Origin: Imbricaverruca yamaguchii
Taxonomy: Eukaryota; Arthropoda; Thecostraca; Neoverrucidae
Direction: 5' to 3'
Length of the DNA: 64,000 bases
NCBI GenBank assembly: GCA_034440575.1
Contig: JAOTOL010001207.1
Location: 62,001-126,000, forward strand
Part shown: piece after piece, positions 12,760 to 24,228 of the stretch
Numbering within the stretch: the first letter of the stretch is position 1
Layout: each line of letters starts with the position of its first letter
Notes under the pieces: generated by a model
What the model saw: the letters and a program-made list of their open reading frames with translations, nothing else
What the model was told of the DNA's origin: nothing
The model's database searches: none
Made by a program: the position numbers and the translations under genes

Positions 12760-13480
12760 TTTGTTGTTTTTATGCACCGAGTATATTTTTACGTGTCAGG
12801 GCGTTTTCGAAAATCCTGACGTGCTTTTTTAGCCCCTGGTCCTTTTGTTCGATTTGGAACCATTTTTCCTTTTGTGGTCCCAGCCACTTTTTCAGACCCT
12901 TGTGCGTTAGCATGGTCCCTGCTTGCCTTAAGAGCTTCCAGTGTACTTTTTGGAGCTCCATGTATGAGCTTTAGTGCTTTAGAGCTCCATGTATGTTTAT
13001 TTATGTCTGCAACGCATGTTTTAAGACCCTGTCAATTTTTGGGAGATTGTGTGCTTTAGAGCGTCAGTTGTATTTTCGGCCCCCGTTGTTCTCTTGGGGT
13101 TTTTTTTCGGAGCGATTTTTCTGTGTCCCAACCTGACTTATCGCTCCCAGGCGTGTGGTTCCAGGTACCCAACGCCAGTTTTCTGGGCTCAATGCGATTT
13201 TTGTGGATCGTTTCTGATTTGTTCTCTCTCAAAAGTCCGAATTCCGGTCCGACATTTAGAGACCTCGGCGTCATGTATTTGTATCCCATCTCGATTTTCC
13301 GAGATTCGGTATGTTTTTCGGCGGCGTACACAATTTGTGAAGGCATCTGGTAATATGTTCTGTGCTCCAAAGCCACTTTACTGACCCTGGCATCTATTTT
13401 TTGGGAATCCCTCCTAATTTTGGAGGGCTCCAGCTTGACATTTTCGGATACCGATCCGGTTGTGGAATAGGTGTAATTTC
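12760..13480 (-). repeat. Inverted copy of minisatellite block II
   Basis: The reverse complement of this stretch resembles 11560-12200. Translated in matching frames, both contain a PSQI(A/V)Y-(D/A)-x-E-(E/K)-HT segment followed by similar lysine- and threonine-rich text. Together they could fold into a stem of several hundred base pairs around the 12260-12690 spacer. Confidence 0.7.
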
Positions 13481-14319
13481 AGCAATGTGAGTTTATTTTT
13501 CATGGGATACCAAACTAAAACCGCAGAATTGGGTGGGGAGTTATGGTTGAAATCCGACGAATCAGGAAGGATAGTGGTAGATTAGGCCCCTCCACAGGAT
13601 AATTCAGTTGATCACTAATCGTTTCATTTCGATCGGGCCCCTGGGACAAAATAGCGGTCGGAATCCCAGGCGCGTGAATTTATTCGCGGAGTAGTTGTTA
13701 TTTTAGCTTGTTTGACAGGTGCCTTGCAGCCAGCTCCAAATGTTATTTTAAAAAATCGAAAATTCCTAAGATTCCAATCAGAAAACCAATGCAACGCACT
13801 TCTTGTTTTCACCTTCGCGAAATTATCGTCTTGGCACTGAGAAATGATCGCTTAAGCTTTGCTTAGGGCATCAAGCTGGTGGTAATAAATAACGGTAGTG
13901 ATGAATCCAACTATATTCAGTTATTCTTGGAGGACATAAAAGTGGGAGATATCTGTAAGATATGTTTAGCATCAGCCTCGCTGCAATCTAGAGGGCAGCG
14001 GGAAGACTCTTTTGTGAGAGAAAGCATTGAGATGTTGGTTGTTTTTGACACTCAGGTATTTATCCACATATTACTTATTTATACCCTAGTATGGCCCAGT
14101 TTTCAGCGAAAAATAATGATTATTGCTATTGCGTGTTGAGTAAATAGTGCACAATGCCAAGAACAAACAGTACATTAATATTAAATCTACATTAATATGA
14201 AATGAAAGGACATAAAACAATAGGATGTCACAATGGAGGCCCCTTTTTCGGGGAGCAGGAGGCCCCCTTTCGACCTTGCCCCCCTGGAAGAATTTCGTGG
14301 CGACGCCACTGGCCACGGA

Positions 14320-14676
14320 TTATCATAGAGTCCCTTCTTTTCTTCTGCTCCTCTATCTCTCTCAACTCCTCTCAAATTTCCACTCTGAGCTTCTCAGGGC
14401 TGGGTTTGGAGATGCTCGGAGTTGCATCTCCAGACTGGTGTTTGATTTTCACTTCTCGGTCTTGAATTCGGAGTGTATAATTTTTTTGGCTTGCCAAGGT
14501 ATGGAGTATATAATCTTGAGAAGCACTATGTAATGGAGTCTATAATTTTCCAGTTTGCCAAATTATGGGGTGTATATTGAAGCACCATGTAATGGAGTAT
14601 ATACATTTGATAAATAACAAAGTGTATACATTTGGAAAAATGCAGTGGTGTTTCCTGGAATGAAGAATAGAAACCC
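14320..14676. other. Short non-coding stretch
   Basis: No gene recognised. It contains repeated phrases such as atggagtatata and aatggagt(a/c)tata at 14500-14605, hinting at an old short tandem repeat. Confidence 0.5.
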
Positions 14677-14817
14677 GGGGGCCTCGGTAGCTTAGACGGT
14701 GGAGCGTCGGACTCGAATCTCGCGGCCGGCGGCATTTGCAGAGTCCACCCACGACCAATCGGTGCGATAGGTTGACGACGCTATACAACTTTGTTGAATG
14801 CGTCGTAAAATAACCAG
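14677..14817 (+). mobile_element. tRNA-derived SINE, head type B
   Basis: A tRNA-like head (ctcggtagcttagacggtgg, A-box-like, then gagcgtcggactcgaatct) is joined to a body that begins cgaccaatcggtgcgatagg. The body and tail match the SINEs at 20640-20804 and 41621-41782, but the head is different. The tail can form a perfect 7-bp stem, acgacgc with gcgtcgt, and ends aaaataacc. No convincing target duplication (agaatagaaac versus agaataaaac at best). Confidence 0.7.
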
Positions 14818-14820
14818 AGA

Positions 14821-15970
14821 TTCTCCTTCTTCTAGAATAAAACGCACACAATTAATTTGTTCGGTTCCTATCCTAGTGTCTCACAGACAACCAAATGGGG
14901 TCCACCACACATCGTCGTCTGAAGTCATCCACGTTACGTAGATGACTTATAAGGCACCTTCCTGAGCAGTGGTATAGAAAATGATCACAAAAGTATACTT
15001 AATCGATGTGAACCATGTTTATATATCCATTTCCGTCACTCCTGACATGCCCACACCGCACAACTAATACAAATCCACAACACACCTCAAGAGCAGGACG
15101 TTCGCGCACGGACTGGTACACGGGATAGTCTAAAATGTCACTTCAGGATATGGGTGTCGGAAGATATAATGGTTAAAGAAAAGTTATCCTAAAACAATCC
15201 GCCTAAAATATTTTATTCTCACGACCATAAAGTCTTTTTTTAATGAGAAAGGTGAGAAAACTTATTCAGGTCAATTCTTTTTAATATTAAATGAATTTCA
15301 ATGTACTATTTAGTTCATGTCTAGAATGTTTAGTTCAAGCAAGGAATGACTTGGAAGGATGAAAAGCAACTAGACGGGCGGGCAAATTGCCGCTGTAATG
15401 CCGACTATCGTCACGGACGAGCGGAAATTAGCGTTCCATTTCGCACCATGATTGCTATGAAATACCAAAAAATGAAAAGAAGTTAGAGGAAACTGCCAAG
15501 AGAATTACGGGGGACTTTTTTCTCAATTAATAATAATCAGGATTATGGGAAAAAATGAATCATTGGATCAGAATGAGGCTTACAAGATTGTAGACGATTA
15601 GATCAACACACGTAAATCTGAATTTGTCCGGAGTGGGGAAGCCTCGCGGTCGGATTGGCATGAACACAACTATTCCCGCTTGTTGATGAAATTCGGAAAC
15701 AAAATAAGTCATGAAATCGAAAGGTGAAATTGCTGGTTCTATGGAGCTTCATTTGGAGCAGTGTTAGCAGGTTTTAAGAACGTTTTGGTACCATTCAGAC
15801 AATTTTCATGGGGAAAATCCTTCCAATATCTTTTATGTATATCGCTCCTGACTGCTTAAGAATATAAATATGAACGGTTTTATCCATCCAATTTGATGCA
15901 AAACATATCATTCTCCAAGGAAGCAAAAAGCATTATCCATGGCTTTTTGTGGCAATGGTTTAAATAGCTC
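14821..15970. other. Non-coding stretch, nothing recognised
   Basis: No open frame with family similarity and no internal repeat noticed. The right end merges into the dispersed repeat. Because the window ends at the matching point of the other copy, I cannot tell where that repeat truly begins, so part of this stretch may belong to it. Confidence 0.5.
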
Positions 15971-15974
15971 CGGC

Positions 15975-17780
15975 CGGAGTGGGAAATGGAGTGCGGTGAA
16001 TCCATTGAATCCAAGAACGGACCTTCGTACTCGGTCGGGCTGGTAAAGGTGAATTCCTTTATTTGGTTAACAGAGCGTAGTGATTTCGTGCACTGAAGGA
16101 CGTATTTTCTTTAAAGCTCTTCATTGCTATCCGGATGGAATTGACTGCGTGTTTGGCTCGAGGTATGAGAGTTGGTATTACCTGACTGGGTAGGTACCTA
16201 CCTACTTACCTATATCAAATATTTTCACGGTTATTCGAGTTATTGATTTGGATAAGCCAAAGCTGTAAGTTTATGTTGAGTGACAGGATGTCATCAGATA
16301 ATACAAGGAGCAGGACATGAGAATATTAATTGCTGCGATGTTTTGCCGACAAGCATAGTAATTAATAAAACTGATCGTTTTGCTTTTGTCTGGAAAATCC
16401 TGTTTCCACTTACCACATTTTGAAGCATGAATCCTTTTCTTTCAAGATGGTGGCTGGGTTTCTTCAGTGCCCATTGACTTTGCAGATATTATAAATATGG
16501 ATGCATTATTTGTGCATTCATGAAATGTTCCGGGAATTCTTAGGTGCATCCTGTCCCCATTCTCCATTGAATACCATTATACTTTTAACATTTCTGGTTT
16601 CTGACTTTCTGAATGGACAAATTTGGAGTTTAGGGTGATTTTATTTCTTGAATTTTTTTTTGTGTGCAATGATTATGAACGTGTTCATAATGTAGGTACC
16701 TACATGATGTGACCACACATTTTTTGGCAAGTGCAGTTGGGTGCAAAATGACACCAAAAAAGTGGCTTGAGTTTGGTTGGGAAATATACCATGAAATGTA
16801 ATATTTAAAATGAATAAAAAAGCTGCATCCTAACTGGATTCAAGAAAGCCTTTTTAATGGAAATTTTCTAAGCAAGTTTTTCCTTTAAAAAAACTAAATG
16901 GCCTATTCCAGCTAAACAGCCTATGCTAGCCTGGATGTTTTTTTTTAAATTCAAAAACTTGTATAATCCTGAATGATCTCCAAAGGAATTTGATAAATGG
17001 CTAACTTACAAAAAAACTAATCTAGCATAACTTAGCCAAACCTAATACCTTTGTATGCTTCATGGAGGTAAAATGTGTGTAAAACTTGTGTGGAAAAGTA
17101 ATAATGCCCATGAAAATTCCTATGCCATGGCAAAACATGGCTCATACCCACCAATATTTTGGATATTTGGGGGAAGTGCTACCCTTTGTGGCTTGCCAGT
17201 TGTGTGGATGCCACTCTAGCTCTTGGTGTTCATCCATACACCCTTCTGGACACCTCTGGACTCTGTTCTGAGGTTTTTCGACAAGCGGAGAACATACACA
17301 TGAAGGCACTGGTGGATGTTTATTAATTCACTTGCACTTCACCAGACAATCATATATGCACAAATGGAATGTTATGAAATATGGAATGGTCAGTAGCATT
17401 AAGATCATATTCAGACTGAAGTGCTCCATATTTTGTCCTCTGTTGACATCTGTTGTACTTGTGCATGCTAGCAAGCTGATATTCTTCCAATCTGGCTGGT
17501 ATCTCATTTTTTGCTCCACTCCTGCCTCCTCTTGGAATGTGTCTGCAGACGATCTGAAATACCAAATGTGCATTATCGTCAATTATACTGGAAAGTTTAT
17601 GTAGTAGGGGACTCAGTATGACTGAATCTTCCTCTCCATCCATGGTATCACTATTGTATAATGACATCTAGCTGTCCTGCTAGTTAAGCATGTCTTCATC
17701 CAGCAATGCAAGGAGTGTATTTTTTTCCGGAGTGCATAATTTTTTTGGACGGCAAAGTTCCAAAAAGGTCACATTTCCAA
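15975..17780 (+). repeat. Dispersed repeat, copy 1 (uninterrupted)
   Basis: This 1.8-kb segment is matched, inverted, by 57790-59405 plus 60467-60508 plus 63796-64000. Landmarks shared by both copies include tatccggatggaattgactg, the gtaggtacctac palindrome, ccaaagctgtaag, attccattgaatacc and gtgtggatgccactctagct. Copy 1 lacks both insertions found in copy 2, so it shows the empty-site arrangement. The class of element is unknown. No terminal repeats were found, partly because copy 2 runs off the window. Confidence 0.85.
17350..17667 (-). CDS. Conserved unknown open frame in the dispersed repeat (copy 1)
   Basis: I do not recognise this protein. The minus strand encodes 105 codons. The segment containing ICRHIPxGGRS, ARLEEYQLAS and HKYNRCQQ, ending DLNATxHSIFHN, is also open in the second copy at 57985-58246. 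Most differences between the copies appear to be single substitutions. In copy 2 a tttcag precedes the first conserved codon (VICRHIP), so this may be an exon rather than a complete gene. It could be a captured host exon or part of the element's own protein. Confidence 0.4.
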   Translation of the reverse strand: MSLYNSDTMDGEEDSVILSPLLHKLSSIIDDNAHLVFQIVCRHIPRGGRSGAKNEIPARLEEYQLASMHKYNRCQQRTKYGALQSEYDLNATDHSIFHNIPFVHI

Positions 17781-18245
17781 TGATGCTCCCGACACCCCTC
17801 CCCCCCCCGACATCAATGCCCGTACCTGAGCAGTAAGTGTCTCAACAGCCATGCACAACGTTTTGACAGTCTGGTGCAGCTGCCCAAATGTTCCAGGACT
17901 TATGCCATTCTCTCCTGAGGAACTGGAAGCTTGGCAGTCAGTGCATATAAATGCAATGCCATCACCTCCTTGTTCAACAATTGCCTGGACCACTGCATCA
18001 GCTAAACCAAGGCACATTGTTGAAGGGTGAAACCAGCAGCTACACTTGTCACATCCTATGGCATCCAGAGCAACTGTGACATCACAGGTAGAGCACTTTG
18101 TGCCAGCTGAATCACTACCACCTGTCACCACATTTGCATAGGTTGTCCCATCATTAGTAATATGGTCAGCACTACTACTCTGGGATGACTGAGCTGCACC
18201 ACGGGCACCACCTCCTCGTCCACGTCCCCTCTGTCCTCTGGACAT
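17769..18245 (-). CDS. PHD-finger LINE ORF1 (CR1-like), possibly truncated
   Basis: An ATG at 18245 opens 158 codons. An Arg/Gly-rich N-terminus (residues 1-18) and a Ser-rich linker precede a Cys4-His-Cys3 zinc finger at about residues 50-104, spaced CSTC, CDKC, WFH, C and CTDC. A hydrophobic-heptad tail, LHQTVKTLCMAVETLTAQV, could be a coiled coil. CR1- and L2-group LINEs often carry an ORF1 of this PHD plus coiled-coil build, which binds the element RNA. No endonuclease or RT follows, because the sequence runs into the dispersed repeat at 17780. It is probably a truncated insertion. A host PHD protein is a less likely alternative. Confidence 0.65.
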   Translation of the reverse strand: MSRGQRGRGRGGGARGAAQSSQSSSADHITNDGTTYANVVTGGSDSAGTKCSTCDVTVALDAIGCDKCSCWFHPSTMCLGLADAVVQAIVEQGGDGIAFICTDCQASSSSGENGISPGTFGQLHQTVKTLCMAVETLTAQVRALMSGGGGVSGASLEM

Positions 18246-18249
18246 GTTT

Positions 18250-19366
18250 ACTCAGGCAATTTGGGTTTACCAAGCAGGCTACAAGTAATGCAGTTGTCCA
18301 GTTCAGTCCAGTCTTCCTTGGCAATGATGTCAGCTTGCACCACCAGCAACTTGCACTTGATCGGTCTAATTCCTCAAACAGTGGCCGTGCTAAATTGGTC
18401 TTGAATTTTGCACAAACTTGTGGCTCAGACAATGCCAGTTGCAGTTGATGGTGTTGATTTGATGCTTTAGGAGAACATCAATTGCCTACATCATTATTTG
18501 TATCCCATACCATGCAAGAGTGGGGATCATCATATCACACTTGCCACACGCAATCCTCCGCAACCGTAGGATAGTTCACAAACACCGGATGGCCAGATCA
18601 AGCATAAAATAACGCCTAACCCTTGGCCTAGCCCACAGCCTTGAAAAGTGAATAAGTATCCACAACACCCCACCTTCGTGGTGTGTTTTGAATATTTATT
18701 AGGTGTGTGGTGTGAGCTGGTCAGGAGTGTCAGGCATGCAGGTATAAACTTGGTTGTCATCGATTAAGTATACTTTTGTTATCATTTTCTCTACCATTGC
18801 TCATGAAGTTGGCTTATAACCTCATCGTTTGCTAATTTAACCACAGCATCAATTTTGCATCTGGCAGTCCTTCGTTGGCTGTCATATTCTGTAGAGCTCT
18901 GTGCAGTCTCCATGTAAATCAGAAAGCATATTTCAATTTGCTGATGTTCATAAGTTTAATTCTACTTATTTCAGCAGCATGGATAGTCCAACATATTTTG
19001 TTATTGAAACTGATGTGATAATTATGTTTTGTAGTTACTTTTTATTTATGCATATCATTGTGCTGGGTCTTCTCCCTCTGTCTTGTTCCTAAGACCAAGT
19101 GACCTATGAGGAAATTTCCACTGTAAAGCTGGCTAATCGTGACATGAACCAATTACCACATTCTCTGTTTGCCGGGTGCAGAGGGTGGTGTTGGATGTCA
19201 AGCACCTGAATGGTGTCGTGCCTTGGCTCGGCGGTTCGATTGAGATTCTTCGCAATGCTCTCAATCCCTTCTAGGGTAAGAGGCAGGTGACGCCAACACC
19301 AGCGTCTGAGTACGACATGAAGCCAAAACCCGTGAAACTGGTGAAATTGTCCTGATAAATCCTGAT
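18250..19366. other. Non-coding stretch, possible LINE 5' region then unique DNA
   Basis: The first 200 bp upstream of the PHD frame may be the same LINE's leader. Beyond that I recognise nothing. The final bases carry the left copy of a 16-bp target duplication (19367-19382). Confidence 0.45.
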
Positions 19367-19382
19367 CCAATTCGGCACATAT

Positions 19383-19800
19383 CCCCCGCAGTGGGGTCAG
19401 CCTCGTTACTCGGCTGGCCAGGGAATTGGCGCTCCCTCGGGGTAACACAGCCGCCCCGATAAGGGGTGTGGAAACGCGGAGGTGTTTCCGGGAACTCGCG
19501 TAGTCCCCACCGCCCATCCCTCTCCCTTCCCAGTATCCACCCCGTGTCAACGTCCCTTTGTATGTCTTTCATCCAACCCTGCAACACGAACCCCTCCCTT
19601 TCCACGAGCAGGTATACGCCCCATTAATACGACAGGTATGTGGTAGAACTGGTATGGTTATTCTGTATGTCACGACAGTGGATTTTACAATGCCACATTG
19701 AGTACCAACTTCCGTTCTACAACCTGATGTGAGTGACTATGTTGTGGGCGCTGCATGACCTCTGCAGTCGATGCGCCCTTAAACCCCAATAACCAACCAA
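19383..19800 (+). mobile_element. 5'-truncated I/Jockey-type LINE with 16-bp target duplication
   Basis: A perfect 16-bp direct repeat, ccaattcggcacatat, flanks the insertion (19367-19382 and 19801-19816). From about 19610 to 19785 it matches the 3' end of the LINE at 40450-40632: cgccccattaa, then ggtatgtggtagaactggta, ctgtatgtcacgacagtgga and ttctacaacctgat. It ends with the tail hairpin and aaccaaccaa. The first 220 bp may be C-terminal coding sequence of a related subfamily, since the frame ends YTPH-stop as in the longer copy. Confidence 0.9.
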
Positions 19801-19816
19801 CCAATTCGGCACATAT

Positions 19817-20625
19817 GATATGGGTCCTAATGGCCTACTGACATGGATCAGGAATGAAGAACCACAGATGTTCTTGACTGATGAACATTATCAATTCAAT
19901 TTAACGTGCAGTCTTGAAGTGGTTTTCAGCCGCACTAAAACAAGGTGAATTGTCAGCAAGTGCATATATATTTTTTTGTACCACAGCTCAAAATGTTGCA
20001 CTCTGGCTAAAAATTTTGTACTCCACTAACAAGAAAAAATATGGAAATCCTACACTGAAACTATTTTCACACTGATGAACAGACCCTGAAATGATACTGA
20101 CAAGAATTGCCATTCCGCTGCATCTTGGCTTTTCCGCAAGACATCCAAGAAGTACTATGAGAATTAGTAGTTAAATATGAAAAGATATCCTAATCCAATC
20201 TAGCTTAAAATATAATCTACTCTAATCTACTCAACTAATATGAAATAGTAACTTTGTATTTAAAAACAAGCTTAATGTATATGACAACGTCATCTGTATG
20301 TCATGTCACAACCACAGCTACCTGTCCAGTTTCCATTGGTGTTCTTGTGGAATGATGCTGGATTGAAATATATGTGGCATAAAGGCAGAAACTAGGCACC
20401 TTCAAGGTGAAGAATTGTTGAATCAACTGTGTGGAATGTTGAATGTCCCTTTAATTATGTCTGAGAAGCACCAGTTGAGGTACGGATAAATTATGGTACA
20501 AATGACAGCACTGTGGCATGAGTGGCACATTATAGAAATGATCAACAGAGAGGTAAGCAGGAGCTGAGAAAAAGTGTGGTTGCATCTTCCAACTTGCATT
20601 TACTAACATGGTGTTCTGAAAGAGA
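19817..20625. other. Non-coding stretch, nothing recognised
   Basis: AT-rich sequence with short random frames. Near 20180-20240 there is a run of ctaatc-type repeats (tatcctaatccaatctagc). No gene or element identified. Confidence 0.5.
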
Positions 20626-20639
20626 ACAATCCAATAATC

Positions 20640-20804
20640 TGGGGATGAGTGGCATAGGGGTAAGTTGCTCGTCTCACAATCGAAAGGTTGTGGGTTCGAG
20701 CCTCACCTGTCGCTACTCTTCGCTCGCGACCAATCGGCGTGAAAGATTGGTGACGCTACATGACTTAACTGTTGATGTGTCGCAAACCAATAACCAACAA
20801 TCCA
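20640..20804 (+). mobile_element. tRNA-derived SINE, head type A
   Basis: A 14-bp perfect target duplication, acaatccaataatc, flanks it (20626-20639 and 20805-20818). The head carries an A-box-like tggcataggggtaagttgc and a B box gggttcgagcc. The anticodon-loop position reads ctcacaa, so tRNA-Val is the closest guess. The body is gcgaccaatcggcgtgaaag and the tail is gacgctacatgac, gatgtgtc, caataaccaac. It is not a functional tRNA, because the 3' acceptor half is missing. Confidence 0.9.
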
Positions 20805-20818
20805 ACAATCCAATAATC

Positions 20819-23040
20819 CCAGACACCTTTTTTGACAAAGATGCTGATTTGAACTAGTGAACATCTTGCTGAGTGCTGTGTGCAGTTTACCAAAGAAATG
20901 GTAGTGCTAGAAGTTGCTAGGTAAGCTTCAACAGCACCATTACATACATTTTTCTTAGATTTCTGCTCAAGGGATTCTTCTGTATAAATGGTGAGGTCTG
21001 CATGATCCACTGTGCCAATATTAAATTGTGTGATTTTAAATAGTGAATAGCCTGCTTATATGTTATTTTAATAAGAAATGGTGCAGGAAGATGTTACCAG
21101 GTAAGCCTCAAGAAGTCCATTTCCTACATTGTTTCCAATTTTGTGCTCAGGGGCTTGTATAATAATGCCATTTTCTTGAACATTTTTTTTAAAGAGATGT
21201 TTCTTCAAAACAGGAGAAGTCGGATTAAATTAGGTTAGTTCTATTTGGGTTTATAATTGGAAAAATTCTGAAAACAAAAAATGGTATGAAATTTTGTCAA
21301 GTTGTATCAATTTATTTTCTTGATCTAGATGGTTAGGCTACGCTACATTCATTCATGTTTTTTGTTTGATTTTATGCACCAAACTCAAGGCCTACTTTTG
21401 GTGTTATTTCGCCTTCCAACTGAAAAGTAATGTAAAATATACGAAATAAAAGTAAGTAAACTAAAAGGAATTATAAGAATGCAAAAGTTACCTTTAAGCA
21501 CAAATTTACCACTTTTTCCATGTTTTTTTTTCTTTGGAAGTTAACTTGTAAGTATGGTATTCACTGTTTGCAATCATGCCACATGACATGGACACAGAAG
21601 GTGATGTGGACTCCTTTGCTGCCAATGCTATTTTGTGATCCAACATAGGTAGATTTTAGGCAATTCAACAAAGTAGGTTCTAGGGAATCCAACATCAGTA
21701 GCTTGTGTTTCGTTAGTTCAAAACAAAATATTTTGCATTATTCTTCAGTGTATTCTCTACCAAAACCTCTTTCTGTATGCTTCCCCTATTTTGTTCAGAG
21801 AATGTGTGGTAACATGTATCTGCATTTCCCAAATTATGCTCTCTGGTGATTTTATGTTACTTGAATGGTTTTATTGTTCTTTTCTTGGTGACATGCATAC
21901 TAATTGAGATATAGGTGCTTGAACTTGAGTTGTTTTATCTAGTAAAGTGTATTTTCCCAAGAAAATGAGTGTCAAATTCTTCCCAATCAATGAGAGAAAC
22001 ACAGTAGTAACATTTTATGAACAATTGGCACAGGGTCCTCTTCTGCATATTCACCACAAAATATGCTGGGGGAAGAACATTGTCTATATATTCCCATGTA
22101 ATGTACTAAATATTTGACTCATGTAGATGCCGTTTTGTGTTATTAATTGAAAATGTGAGTTGCAAGATATGTTCCACTTTGTGAATAATACTCTGAGCTT
22201 CAACCAATCTGTGTTGGATTTTCCTGGTTTAGGTAAGTTTTATGCTTTGGCATGGACTAGTTCCCATCAGATTTTTGCCAACCTTGTTTTACGAATACAA
22301 ACTGACTGAGGTGGACTAAAATTTGAAGCCAGAATTCATGAGCTAAATCTTTGTACTCAGTGTTGAAAACATGAGGACAATTGGTGAAGATATTGGTAGC
22401 ATGCTTATGATTGATATAACATGGGTACATTTGCAATCCAGGAGATCTCCAAGTGTGTAGGACATTGACTAAATAATGAACAACAAACTCAGTGACAAGT
22501 TTATTTAAATGAGCACAGTACACTGGGTGTATAAATTTCGTTTCAATACCAGTTTAATAGTATTATAACTAGATATATAATATATATATATTAATAGTAT
22601 TACCTTTCATTTGTATTGATTGGAAATATGGGCATTCTTGGTATTAAAATCAGTTACTGGTCATGTTAAAACATGAAGGTAAGTGTTACATTTAGCATCT
22701 AGTACCTTTTTTGAAAGGCTACTTTGCTTGTTCAACTTCTGAATCTGATCTGATTGTACTGGAGCCTTCAGAGGATCACAGCTAATGATATGTGGAGTTC
22801 TGCATGGACCCTGAATCCACCATATTATTAAGTAATTCCAGTTCACTCCATAATTTTTGTTGATTTTTTTTAAATCCACAATTTATTCTAAATCCGTCCA
22901 TTTCGAAAGTCGAAAAAGTATAGAAACCATGGAGAACAGACGCCTAAATGGGATATTTGAAAGCAAAACGCTGTCTTATATGGCAACCAAAGCATGCTGT
23001 GTATTTCTGCCATCACATTTATCAATTTCAATGTGCTAGG
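20819..23040. other. Non-coding stretch with a diverged tandem duplication
   Basis: Two stretches near 20893-20990 and 21070-21180 resemble each other (aagaaatggt...ag(g/t)taagc(t/c)tca...ttcttag/ttccaatttt...gctcagggg). They look like an old duplication of about 170 bp. The rest to 23040 is AT-rich with no recognised gene. Confidence 0.45.
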
Positions 23041-23049
23041 GGTCACAGA

Positions 23050-24228
23050 ACGTTACAGGGTTTGTTCCGGCGAACTCATCCGGAATAGGTTGAGCTTCGG
23101 CCAGAAGAGCTCTTCCAGGCCGAGATGCGGGAACGACCGGTTCTGTTCTGCAATCAGCTGTTGGTGGTGATATGGTTGTGCCATTTGGTGCGTATGTGTA
23201 AATCGGTGGCATTCTCAGTTGCTTGCTCCGATCATGCACGTAACAGTTTCGATGCTTTTTATTCATTGATTACTTACTTGCTGTTGTGAAAGTCTGATAA
23301 ATCCCATTGTGCAACAGCTATTGGAAGATTAATACAACATGCTGCAAGCTATGTTTTCTTATTCTGACTCCGACCGAGAAGCTGACGCACAGTGGATGAC
23401 GATGGCTTGTGCTGCTTCAGTAGCTCCAAAAGCCTTTATTTCATGGGTGGAGACCCAGACATTTTCAAACGTTGGGAGACAGATTCTCGTCCAGATGGGA
23501 GCAATTCCCTCAGAAGGCCGCTGTTGTGGTAGTCCCTCGACGCCCTCGTTCAGTACACTATTAATCAAGCAAAGGAAGGGGACTGCACTGGAGGATACCG
23601 AATGAGCGTCTTTTACTCTGAGGGGCACCATGAGACGCGAACGATGTACTTGACGGGTTACCCGTTTGAGCATGGGTGTTGCTTTACACATTTTTGAGTG
23701 GGCAAGTGCCAATTAATATTGGTTTTCCCTCCCCCAATAAGTTTAACTGCTAGCTTCGGACCCTGTGGAGTTTGCCCTCCAATCAATTCTTACCTGGCCA
23801 TTGCCTTCACATGCCCCCAGAACAATTTTCATAAATATTCAATGCCTGTGCATCAGAGGGAAACAACCTTCCCATGCGGTGGGCACACGGAGCTCCTCCA
23901 CGAGTCGCTGATACATCCATGGATGCAAAGAAGAAGCATGTATGCATACCAGTAAGCATGCCCCGTGGAAGGGATGCAAATTGACATGCATATCTGAGCC
24001 TACAACTTACCCATCGAATTTAAAACGCTCATCTCCAATTTCCACTTGGACATTGGATGCTTCCGAAGAGACTGGAGACAAAGTTGTGTTGTTGGTTATA
24101 TAAAACATTTGTGACTGCTCATATCCATCACATATCCCATGTCTCTTGGATTTCGTCCCCCAAGAATAGTTATAAAATATAGAAACCTAATGACTGTGCT
24201 TCTGGTTTAAGTCAGGCTAAAGACTATG
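23050..24228 (+). repeat. Fold-back structure, left arm
   Basis: This arm is an inverted match of 24430-25530. Shared landmarks include ggaataggttgagcttcggccag, gacttacttgctgttgtgaaag-type text, gaagctgacgcacagt and gatatgggatatgtgatgga (in reverse). It starts with ttccggcgaactcatccgga, the boundary motif of the whole structure. An open frame at 23339-23605 has no family similarity and is broken in the right arm, so I do not call it a gene. Confidence 0.8.

Larger units (their letters stand above)
8419..14311. mobile_element. 5.9-kb non-autonomous hAT-type element filled with satellite
   Basis: The left end reads CAGGGGCGTCGCCAC and the right end, reverse-complemented, reads CAGTGGCGTCGCCAC, so 14 of 15 terminal bases are inverted copies. 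The octamer gccacgga is perfectly repeated just outside both ends (8411-8418 and 14312-14319). An 8-bp duplication plus ends beginning CAG is the signature of hAT superfamily insertion. No transposase-like frame is present. The interior is a 21-bp degenerate tandem array in three blocks, one inverted, plus about 800 bp of unique sequence near the right end. It was therefore presumably moved by a transposase encoded elsewhere. Confidence 0.9.

Noticed and set aside
20640..20710. A tRNA gene (B box gggttcgagcc, anticodon-like loop)
   Set aside because: The 3' acceptor half is absent, the head continues into a SINE body and tail, and a 14-bp target duplication frames the whole unit.
23339..23605. 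88-codon frame in the fold-back left arm
   Set aside because: The inverted arm breaks the same frame with stops, and no motif is recognisable.
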